Source of the DNA: Phenylobacterium sp. | GTDB lineage: Bacteria; Pseudomonadota; Alphaproteobacteria; Caulobacterales; Caulobacteraceae | Assembly: GCA_025350885.1 (NCBI GenBank) | Contig: JANXXA010000302.1 | Span: 1-5,381 of the forward strand | Direction: 5' to 3' | Length of the DNA stretch: 5,381 nucleotides | In this document: positions 1 to 5,381 of the stretch, piece by piece | How positions within the stretch are numbered: position 1 is the stretch's first letter | Layout: the number at the start of each line of letters is the position of its first letter | Made by a program: the position numbers and the translations under genes | The notes under the pieces: generated by a model | Told to the model about the DNA's origin: nothing | Database searches by the model: none | Seen by the model: the letters and a program-made list of their open reading frames with translations, nothing else

Positions 1-1432
1 ATGAGGCCGACGCCCGCGCCCGCCCGCTGACCAGCACGCCATCGACCAGGGCGTCGATGTCACAGGCCTGGGTGCGGTGGTTGACGATGGCGGCGCGGAT
101 GGCGGTCACCCCGCCGATCGTCGTGGTGGAGGGCGCGACCCGCCCGGCCTCCTGAAGCTCCGCGGCGATTGCGGCGTTGTCGCCGCCGCGATAGCCGAAG
201 CAGACGATGTTCAGCCCAACCGGGGCCAGCAGCTCCAGCTCCGGCTCGGCCGAGATGCGGGCCGCCAGAAGCCCGGCGAGATCGCAGGCGCCGTCGATCA
301 CCGCGCCCAGCCGCGCCAGCCCATAGGTCTTCAGCGTGAACCACACCTTCAGCGCCCGGAACCCGCGTGACAGATCCGGCCCATAGTCGCAGGGCCAGAA
401 CGCGCCGCCGGCCAGCCCACGCTCGGCGTGCCGCAGATAGGGCGCGTCGCCATGCGAGAAGGTGCGCTTGTGGGCTTCGGCGTCGCGCACCAGCAGGAAG
501 CCCGCATCGTAGGGAACCTGGCCCAGCTTGTGGAAGTCGAGCGCCAGACTGTCGGCCCGCGCAATCCCGGAAAGCCGCGGGGCCAGCCGCGAACTGAGCA
601 CCCCCAGGGCGCCCAGAGCGCCGTCCACATGGAAGGTCATGCCCTCGCGCGCCGCGATGTCGGCCAGGCCGTCGAGATCGTCGATGGCGCCGACATCGAC
701 GCTGCCGGCGGTGCCCACCACCAGGAAGGGCGTCAATCCGTTCGCACGGTCGGCGGCGATCGCCCGCTCAAGCATCGGCAGGCGGATCCGATGGTCGGCA
801 TCGGTGTCGATCAGCCGTAGCCGGCCGGAGCCGAGGCCGGTCATGTCCATGGCGCGGACCACACAGCCGTGCACGTCGCGCGATGCATAGGCGACGATGC
901 CGGTGTCGCCCACCCCGGTCTGGCGGACCTGCGCGCCCAGCGCGCGGTCGCGGGCGATCATCACCGCGCAGAGGTTGGCCATCGACGTGCCGGTCAGGAA
1001 CACTCCGCTGGCGTCGGCGGGGAACCCGAACAGCTCGGCCATCCAGGCGGTGATCTGGCGCTCGACCTCGATCGGCATGTGGTCGCGGCCGCCCAGGTTG
1101 GCGTTCAGGCCCGCCGCCAGCATGTCAGCCAGCATGCCCACGGGCGTCCCGCCGCCCTGCACCCAGCCCATGAAGCCCGGATGCAGGTTGCCGCTGGCGT
1201 AGGGCGCGACATCGGCCATGAACTGGTCATGGACGTCGCCCAGGTCGCACGGCGCCCAGGGCAGATCCGCCCGGAAACGGCGCCGCGTCGCGTCCGGAGG
1301 CGCCTGCCACAGGGGCTGGTTTCGCAGGCCCTCCAGGTGGTCGAACATGTCGTCGAGCATCCGATGACCCTGCGCGCGCAGGTCAGCCCAGGGGCTGGGG
1401 TCCAGGCTGCCTGGGCTGTCCGGTTGGCGCAT
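1..1432 (-). CDS. Group II PLP-dependent amino acid decarboxylase (aromatic-L-amino-acid decarboxylase-like), C-terminus cut by window edge
   Basis: Cytosolic enzyme expected to remove the alpha-carboxyl group of an L-amino acid using pyridoxal phosphate; the substrate is not known. The frame is open for 477 codons from ATG 1432 to the left edge, close to the family's usual 470–490 residues, so only the last few residues are missing. Visible family marks: an N-terminal segment with GNLHPGFMGW, the phosphate-binding GTSMAN (residues 148–153), His188 in DVHGC (the histidine that stacks on the cofactor), HVDGALGA with Asp270 (binds the pyridine nitrogen), and DFHKLGQVPYDAG with Lys302 (Schiff-base lysine). 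These positions lie within one or two residues of their counterparts in animal DOPA decarboxylase, as known from that family. The more usual HKW is HKL here. The start is favoured by AGGAG five bases upstream. It is divergent from the TPR-TTL gene. Class certain; substrate (aromatic, diaminobutyrate or other) open. Confidence 0.93.
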   Translation of the reverse strand, partial: MRQPDSPGSLDPSPWADLRAQGHRMLDDMFDHLEGLRNQPLWQAPPDATRRRFRADLPWAPCDLGDVHDQFMADVAPYASGNLHPGFMGWVQGGGTPVGMLADMLAAGLNANLGGRDHMPIEVERQITAWMAELFGFPADASGVFLTGTSMANLCAVMIARDRALGAQVRQTGVGDTGIVAYASRDVHGCVVRAMDMTGLGSGRLRLIDTDADHRIRLPMLERAIAADRANGLTPFLVVGTAGSVDVGAIDDLDGLADIAAREGMTFHVDGALGALGVLSSRLAPRLSGIARADSLALDFHKLGQVPYDAGFLLVRDAEAHKRTFSHGDAPYLRHAERGLAGGAFWPCDYGPDLSRGFRALKVWFTLKTYGLARLGAVIDGACDLAGLLAARISAEPELELLAPVGLNIVCFGYRGGDNAAIAAELQEAGRVAPSTTTIGGVTAIRAAIVNHRTQACDIDALVDGVLVSGRARASAS

Positions 1433-1437
1433 CGACA

Positions 1438-1442
1438 CTCCT
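1438..1442 (-). promoter_or_regulatory. Ribosome binding site of the PLP decarboxylase
   Basis: On the minus strand AGGAG is followed by five bases (TGTCG) and then ATG at 1432. This fixes the start of the decarboxylase. Confidence 0.75.
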
Positions 1443-1444
1443 GG

Positions 1445-1472
1445 CCGCCGGCTGAATCGCTTGCGCCGGTGG
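1445..1472. repeat. Imperfect inverted repeat between the divergent genes
   Basis: CCGCCGGC (1445–1452) and GCCGGTGG (1465–1472) are inverted with seven of eight positions matching, around a 12-base spacer. It lies between the two divergent genes, directly upstream of the decarboxylase ribosome binding site. It overlaps the downstream edge of the candidate leftward promoter by one base. It could be an operator half-site pair or a leader hairpin in the leftward transcript. In DNA this GC-rich, such a repeat can also arise by chance. Confidence 0.3.
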
Positions 1473-1497
1473 ATTGAGCCTCTCCATAAGGGATCAC
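1472..1497 (-). promoter_or_regulatory. Candidate leftward promoter for the PLP decarboxylase (Caulobacter sigma-73-like)
   Basis: On the minus strand GTGATCC (1497–1491), an 11-base spacer and GCTCAATC (1479–1472) can be compared with the published Caulobacter housekeeping consensus TTGACGS-N10-14-GCTANAWC. The -10 block matches at all informative positions but one; the -35 block matches only four of seven. Transcription would start near 1465, leaving a leader of about 30 bases that contains the ribosome binding site. The match was found by eye and depends on the host being a Caulobacter relative. Confidence 0.33.
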
Positions 1498-1517
1498 GGC
1501 CGCTACGCCGAGAGCCC

Positions 1518-1523
1518 GGAGAG
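1518..1523 (+). promoter_or_regulatory. Ribosome binding site of the TPR-TTL gene, supporting TTG 1528
   Basis: GGAGAG lies four bases before TTG 1528 (GGAG core with six bases of spacing). The other possible in-frame start, TTG 1474, has only GGTGGA directly abutting it, which is too close to serve as a ribosome binding site. Confidence 0.55.
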
Positions 1524-1527
1524 CCAT

Positions 1528-3066
1528 TTGCCGCTCAACGACGACATCCGCGACCTGATCGAGCACCAGACCACGGAGGCTCAGGCGCTGCTGCGCATCC
1601 TGGCGGCCGCCCTGCCACGCTCGGTGGAGGCGCACCTTTTGCTGGCGGCCTCCCACCTGCGTCGGCTGGAGTTCCCCCAGGCGATGGCCGCCTTCGAGGA
1701 AGCCCTGAAGCTGGATCCGCGCAATGATGACGCGCGGCGCAACATTGCCTTCTGCCTCTTGTCCATGGGTGACCGGGAAGCCGCCCTGGCGGCCTTCCAC
1801 CGGGCCTTCGCCGCCACCTCGGGCGCGAGCGCTCTGCGCTACATCGCCTTGCTGTCGCACCGGCTGGGCCGGGTGGACGAGGCCGTCGGGGCCTATGAGC
1901 GGCTGCTGGCCAATGGCCAGGCGACCAGTCCGGAGATACCCGTTGCCCAGCAGGGTCTGGCCGCGGCTCTGCGCGACGCCGGCCAGCCGATCGCCGCCGA
2001 CTATCACACCCGCAACCTTGTCGAGCGGTTCCGACGCGAGCCTTTGATCACCGCCTCGGGTCTGGTGGCGCGCAACAACTCCGAGGACTTCCACGAGTGG
2101 TCGCACTATGCCGACAAGTCCCGGCTGGCCGCGGCGCTGAGCGCTCGCCAGGCCATCGATCCGGCCGGCCGTTTTCCCGAGAGCTTCGTGCTGCCCCGCG
2201 ACCGCGGCGCCTTGGTCGCCTTCGCCGCCGGCATGTCCGCGCCTGCGCTCTACATCGTCAAGCCCGTCCGCGGCAGTGGCGGCCAGGGGATCGAGGTCAC
2301 GGCCGATCTGGCCCGCACGCTCGACCGCGACGAGGTGGTGGTGCAGCGTTACCTCGACCGGCCTTACCTGGTGGAGGGTCGCAAGGGTCACTGCCGGATC
2401 TATGGTCTGATCACCTCAGCCGACCCCTTGCGCGCCTACGTCTATTCCGAAGGCCTGGTGCGCATTGCCCCGGAGCCCTACGCGCCCACGGCGGACCGGC
2501 CCGGCGGGGTGGCGATGCACATCACCAACACCGCCCTGCACCTCGACCACCCGGGCCTGACCATCAGCCAGGACCCCACGCAGGACGATGTCGGCTCGGT
2601 CCGCAGCCTCTCGGCCCTGCTGCGCCGGATGACCGCCGACGGGCTGGATGGCGAGGCGGCGTTCGGCGAGATCAAGGCGCTGATGGCATGGTTCGTGCGC
2701 CTCCTCGCCGCCGACGGCCTGTTCGCGCGGCAGGCGACGGGATCGCCGCGCCGGGCCTATCCCTACAAGCTGTTCGGCCTCGACGTGCTGATCGACGCCG
2801 ACGGCCACCCCTGGCTGATCGAGATGCAGCGGACGCCGGCCGCCAAGGGTCAGCCGCTGGTCGAGCGGATCAATGGCGAGATGTACGCCACCCTGTTCCG
2901 CATGGCCCAGGCGCCGCTGATCGACGACACCACCCCGGCCGACCTGGCGCAACGCCTGCGCACCGACGACACCGCCCGCCGCGCCCGCGAGGCCGAGATC
3001 GAAATGGCTCAGCGGGGCCGGTTCGTTGCCCTGGATCTTCAGGACCCAGGCGCCGGACCCAGGTAG
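1528..3066 (+). CDS. TPR-repeat protein with C-terminal tubulin-tyrosine-ligase-like (TTL) ATP-grasp domain
   Basis: Predicted soluble 512-residue ATP-dependent ligase with a protein-binding front end. Residues about 33–66, 67–99 and 100–133 form three TPR units with small residues at positions 8 and 20 and Phe/Tyr at 24; a degenerate fourth may follow to about 166. From about 185 to 475 it reads as a TTL domain: FPESFVLP (216–223), YIVKPVRGSGGQG (242–254, ATP-binding loop and lysine), VQRYLDRPYLVEGRK (272–286), TSADPLRAYVYSEGLVR (296–312), MHITN (330–334) and FGLDVLIDADGHPWLIE (416–432). Asp419 and Glu432 match the metal-binding Asp and Glu, but the usual Asn two residues after the Glu is Gln434. 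The family's K-F-D-x-R reads K286-G-H-C-R290. No signal peptide or membrane segment is seen. TTL enzymes add tyrosine, glutamate or glycine to protein tails in eukaryotes; the substrate of this bacterial form is unknown. TTG 1528 is chosen for its ribosome binding site and because the 18 codons after the alternative TTG 1474 include the rare pair ATA-AGG. Fold assignment is strong, start moderate. Confidence 0.88.
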   Translation: MPLNDDIRDLIEHQTTEAQALLRILAAALPRSVEAHLLLAASHLRRLEFPQAMAAFEEALKLDPRNDDARRNIAFCLLSMGDREAALAAFHRAFAATSGASALRYIALLSHRLGRVDEAVGAYERLLANGQATSPEIPVAQQGLAAALRDAGQPIAADYHTRNLVERFRREPLITASGLVARNNSEDFHEWSHYADKSRLAAALSARQAIDPAGRFPESFVLPRDRGALVAFAAGMSAPALYIVKPVRGSGGQGIEVTADLARTLDRDEVVVQRYLDRPYLVEGRKGHCRIYGLITSADPLRAYVYSEGLVRIAPEPYAPTADRPGGVAMHITNTALHLDHPGLTISQDPTQDDVGSVRSLSALLRRMTADGLDGEAAFGEIKALMAWFVRLLAADGLFARQATGSPRRAYPYKLFGLDVLIDADGHPWLIEMQRTPAAKGQPLVERINGEMYATLFRMAQAPLIDDTTPADLAQRLRTDDTARRAREAEIEMAQRGRFVALDLQDPGAGPR

Positions 3067-3821
3067 TCGACGAGGGTTTCGCGCCCCGCACCGACGACAC
3101 GGGCCTCCACCTCGAAGACGTGCCGCAACAACTCCGGCGAAAGCACCTCAGCCGTCGGACCGAAGGCCGCCAGACGCCCGCCCTTCAGCGCCATCAGGTG
3201 GCTGGCGTGACGCGCGGCCAACGTCAGGTCGTGCACCGCGGCGATCACCAGTTTGCCGCGCGCGGCCAGACCCCGCAGGCGCGACATGGTGTCGAGCGCG
3301 TGGCGCGGATCCAGGCCCGCGGTGGGCTCGTCGGCGATCAGCACCTGGGGGTCGCCGATCAGGGCGCGGGCCAGCATCGCCCGCGCCAGCTCGCCGCCGG
3401 ACAAGGTGGTCGCCGGCTGCAGGCGATGATCGGCCAGGTCGCAGGCCGCGATGGCCTGCGTCAACCGTGGCTCCAGCCCCCCCGGCAGGCCGCCGAACGC
3501 CGGCAGGTGCGGGGTGAGGCCCAGGGCGACCACCCGCTCCACGCTGATCGGCCACTCGGCGCGCGGGTTTTGCGGCAGATAGGCGCGCCGCCGCGCCAGG
3601 TCGCGCCGGGCGATGGCCGCCAAGGGCCTCCCGTCGATCCACACCTCGCCGGCGTCGGGCTTCAACAGTCCCGCCAGCACCGAGAGCAGGGTCGATTTTC
3701 CGGCCCCGTTGGCCCCCACCAGCGCCACGAACATCGCGTCCTCGAGATCGAACGACACCCCCTCCAGGATCGCCCGCCCCGCCCGGCGGACCCCCAGACT
3801 CTGGGCTGAAAGGCGGCTCAT
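3039..3821 (-). CDS. ABC importer ATPase, FecE/BtuD/HmuV family
   Basis: Nucleotide-binding subunit (260 residues, normal for the family) that powers uptake of a metal chelate through the neighbouring permease at the inner face of the cytoplasmic membrane. All motifs are intact: Walker A GANGAGKST (36–44), Q-loop LPQN (82–85), signature LSGGE (140–144), Walker B VLIADEPTAGLD (160–171) with catalytic Glu165, and the H-loop histidine at 197 in AVHD. The ATG at 3821 overlaps the permease stop as ATGA, with AAGGTGG about six bases upstream, so translation is probably coupled. The open frame extends further upstream, but that part is an out-of-frame reading of the permease gene. The last 28 bases overlap the 3' end of the convergent TPR-TTL gene. 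Family certain; ligand (ferric siderophore, haem or cobalamin) not resolved. Confidence 0.96.
   Translation of the reverse strand: MSRLSAQSLGVRRAGRAILEGVSFDLEDAMFVALVGANGAGKSTLLSVLAGLLKPDAGEVWIDGRPLAAIARRDLARRRAYLPQNPRAEWPISVERVVALGLTPHLPAFGGLPGGLEPRLTQAIAACDLADHRLQPATTLSGGELARAMLARALIGDPQVLIADEPTAGLDPRHALDTMSRLRGLAARGKLVIAAVHDLTLAARHASHLMALKGGRLAAFGPTAEVLSPELLRHVFEVEARVVGAGRETLVDYLGPAPGS
3042..3063. repeat. Short tandem repeat, 13-bp period, at the convergent gene ends
   Basis: GGACCCAGG occurs at 3042–3050 and again at 3055–3063, separated by CGCC, giving about 1.7 copies of a 13-base unit. It fills nearly all of the 28-base overlap between the two convergent genes. Because 13 is not a multiple of three, gain or loss of one unit changes the reading frame at the end of both proteins. 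Confidence 0.7.
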
Positions 3822-4819
3822 GGCGCCACCTTGCGCAGGCGCATGACCAGCCAGAAGAACACCGGCGCGCCGATCAGGCTGGTGATCACCCCCAGCCGAA
3901 GCTCGGTGTTGGTGTGGATCAGCCGCGTGCCGACGTCGGCGATCAGCAAGAGGGTCGCGCCCAGCAGGGCCGAGGGCAGCAGGGTGCGGCTGGGCTGGTG
4001 GCCGACGAAGGGCCGGACCAGATGCGGCGCGACCAGACCGATGAAGCCGATCGAGCCGGTCACCGAGGTCGCCGCCCCCACCGCCAGTCCGACCCCCAGC
4101 ACCGCCACGAGCCGGGACCTGTCGAGGTCGACGCCGAGACTGAGCGCCTGGATCTCGCCCAAGGCCAGCGCATCCACCGCCCGGCCCAGGGTCGAGAGCA
4201 GGGCCAGACCGACGAGGATGAACGGCGCGGCCAGCCCGATGTGATCCCAGCTCTTCTCCGACAGCGATCCCAGCATCCACAGCCCCGCCTCATAGGCCGC
4301 GTAGGGGCTGGGGGCGAAGTTCAGCGCCAGGGCGAGGAACGCGCCCATCAGGCCGGAGACCGCCGCGCCCGCCAGGATCAGGGTCAGGGTGCCGCCCCGG
4401 CCGAAGGCGAAGGTCAGCGCGCCCGCCGCCATGGCGCCGGCCAGGCCCAGCAGCGGGGTCGCCAGCGGAAAGCTGGCGGCCAGGCCGAAGTAGATCGAGA
4501 TCACCGCGCCCAGCGCCGCGCCGCCGGACACCCCCAGCAGACCGGGCTCGGCCAAAGGGTTGCGCAGCAGGCCCTGCAGCACCGCGCCCGACAGCCCCAG
4601 CGCGGCGCCCACCAGGATCGCCAGGATCGCCCGGGGAAGCCGCAACTCGGTCAGCACCAGGCCAGCCAGGCTGAGGTCGGGCGCGAACAGGGCGTCGATC
4701 AGGTCCGCCGGGCTGACGTTCACCCGGCCGACGAACAACGATCCCACCGCCGCCAGCAGCAGGGCCAGCGCCGCCACGCCCGGCAGGACGAACACCGGAA
4801 GGGGGCGGGCCGGCTTCAA
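3818..4819 (-). CDS. ABC importer permease, FecCD/BtuC family
   Basis: Polytopic inner-membrane permease of a type II importer for metal chelates, 333 residues, a normal family length. It is strongly hydrophobic throughout, with about ten expected membrane helices; the first lies near residues 9–30. Family hallmarks: RLPRAILAILVGAALGLSGA beginning at residue 60, then LQGLLRNPLAEPGLLGVSGG (81–100); the GEIQALSLG segment (221–229), where the family contacts the ATPase; GSIGFIGLVAPHLVR (255–269); and the C-terminal ELRLGVITSLIGAPVFF (306–322). A single permease gene implies a homodimer. The start is TTG 4819, overlapping the binding-protein stop as TTGA, with GGAG about nine bases upstream. The 3' end overlaps the ATPase start by four bases. 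The substrate is not readable from the sequence. Confidence 0.95.
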   Translation of the reverse strand: MKPARPLPVFVLPGVAALALLLAAVGSLFVGRVNVSPADLIDALFAPDLSLAGLVLTELRLPRAILAILVGAALGLSGAVLQGLLRNPLAEPGLLGVSGGAALGAVISIYFGLAASFPLATPLLGLAGAMAAGALTFAFGRGGTLTLILAGAAVSGLMGAFLALALNFAPSPYAAYEAGLWMLGSLSEKSWDHIGLAAPFILVGLALLSTLGRAVDALALGEIQALSLGVDLDRSRLVAVLGVGLAVGAATSVTGSIGFIGLVAPHLVRPFVGHQPSRTLLPSALLGATLLLIADVGTRLIHTNTELRLGVITSLIGAPVFFWLVMRLRKVAP

Positions 4820-5381
4820 GGCGTCAGGCTCCGCACCGGTAGCCGGTCCAGGGCCTCGCGCAGGTTGCGCGCGGCGTCCGCGGACTGCGGCAGGCCGCAG
4901 GTCGTGGCCACATCGTTGTAGGCGATGCTGCGCCGCCCATAGAGCCGACGCACCAGCCGATGCTGGCTTTCCGCGCTGTGCATCGACGGCGGCCCGGACC
5001 GCTCGGCGCCATAGAGCAGCGCGTCGGGGTCGGCGGCGACCAGGGCCTCGACGTCGAAAGCCGTGCCGGCCCCGCCCGGCCGGGCGGCGATATTGTCGGC
5101 TCCGGCCTTGGCGATGATGTCGTCGATCAGGGAGCCTCGTCCCGGCACGAAGGCCCCGCCGCTCCAGGCGATCACCCGGGGCCGGCGCCGCGGTGCCTGC
5201 GCCGCCAGTCCAGCCAGGGTGGCGTCGAACCGCGCGACGAGGACCGCGGCTTGGGCCGGCTCGGCGATGTCGTCGCCCAGCCGCAGGAGGATCTGGCGCG
5301 CCTCGGCGAGCGAGCTGGCGCTCCTGACCTCCACCACCCGCGCACCGACGCGCCGCGCCAGGGCGCGGGTCATCGGTGTGG
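4816..5381 (-). CDS. ABC importer periplasmic substrate-binding protein, FecB/BtuF family (N-terminus off the right edge)
   Basis: Partial: the C-terminal 187 residues are visible and the frame stays open at the right edge, so signal peptide and N-terminal lobe are missing (family members are usually near 270–300 residues). The visible part begins within the region before the long bridging helix (VVEVRSASSLAEARQILLRL) and continues into the C-terminal lobe, with GGAFVPGRGSLIDDIIAKAG and a DPDALLYG segment that resemble class III periplasmic binding proteins. The ATG at 5373 is internal: residues after it are mid-domain and upstream codons continue in frame. The protein should bind a chelated metal or corrinoid and deliver it to the permease encoded directly downstream, with which it shares a 4-bp stop/start overlap. 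Operon promoter, any riboswitch and any outer-membrane receptor would lie outside the window. Family assignment rests on this region plus strong operon context. Confidence 0.88.
   Translation of the reverse strand, partial: TPMTRALARRVGARVVEVRSASSLAEARQILLRLGDDIAEPAQAAVLVARFDATLAGLAAQAPRRRPRVIAWSGGAFVPGRGSLIDDIIAKAGADNIAARPGGAGTAFDVEALVAADPDALLYGAERSGPPSMHSAESQHRLVRRLYGRRSIAYNDVATTCGLPQSADAARNLREALDRLPVRSLTP

Noticed and set aside
869..1477. Plus-strand open frame (202 codons) opposite the decarboxylase
   Set aside because: Antisense shadow. The minus-strand frame carries complete PLP enzyme motifs here.
1461..1490. Rightward promoter TTGCGC-N18-CATAAG for the TPR-TTL gene
   Set aside because: Only three and four of six bases match the general consensus. 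This is too weak to list as a feature, although a start near 1497 would suit TTG 1528.
1105..2391. Long minus-strand open frame (428 codons) opposite the TPR-TTL gene
   Set aside because: No domain pattern. It crosses the divergent control region and covers both the decarboxylase N-terminus and the TPR region in the wrong frame.
3030..3110. Bidirectional intrinsic terminator at the convergent gene ends
   Set aside because: GC-rich repeats are present but no hairpin followed by a T-run is seen on either strand.
2097..3809. Long plus-strand open frame (570 codons) crossing from the TTL gene into the antisense of the ATPase gene
   Set aside because: It is rich in Arg, Pro and Gly with no recognisable domain, and overlaps two genes with clear motifs in other frames. 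Such frames are common in GC-rich DNA.
3822..4280. N-terminal extension of the ATPase frame to 4280
   Set aside because: The extension is a second frame of the permease gene. The ATG at 3821 has a ribosome binding site and gives the normal family length.
3914..4921. Plus-strand open frame (335 codons) opposite the permease
   Set aside because: Its Gln/Arg/Gly-rich composition is what an antisense reading of a Leu/Ala-rich membrane protein produces. The permease motifs on the minus strand explain the region.
5371..5373. ATG as the true start of the binding protein
   Set aside because: The frame stays open to the window edge, and the following residues are mid-domain with no signal peptide, so this Met is internal.

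Overview
The window is about two-thirds G+C or more, gene-dense, and rich in GTG/TTG-type starts and G/C-ending codons. Codon style, protein style and one candidate promoter resemble high-GC Alphaproteobacteria, most plausibly Caulobacterales (Caulobacter, Phenylobacterium, Brevundimonas). This assignment is an inference from style; no rRNA or other marker gene is present.

Layout from left to right: (1) 1–1432, minus strand: a nearly complete group II pyridoxal-phosphate-dependent amino acid decarboxylase whose C-terminal end runs off the left edge. (2) 1433–1527: a short divergent control region with a ribosome binding site for each flanking gene, an imperfect inverted repeat and a possible leftward promoter. 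(3) 1528–3066, plus strand: a 512-residue protein with three TPR repeats followed by a tubulin-tyrosine-ligase-like (TTL) ATP-grasp domain. This is the most unusual gene here. (4) 3039–5381, minus strand: three genes of a FecBCD/BtuFCD-type ABC importer, transcribed leftward as substrate-binding protein (start off the right edge), permease and ATPase. They are joined by 4-bp stop/start overlaps. The ATPase gene ends tail-to-tail with the TPR-TTL gene, overlapping it by 28 bp over a small 13-bp-period tandem repeat.

The importer is a conventional operon: the binding protein delivers a metal chelate (ferric siderophore, haem or cobalamin; the sequence does not say which) to the permease, powered by the ATPase. 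The decarboxylase and the TPR-TTL protein form a separate head-to-head pair. TTL-family enzymes join amino acids to a protein or peptide carboxylate or side chain using ATP, and group II decarboxylases make amines from amino acids. A functional link between the two is therefore possible, but it is only suggested by position. No tRNA, rRNA, CRISPR array, insertion sequence or intrinsic terminator was found, and there is no stretch of 300 bases without a gene.
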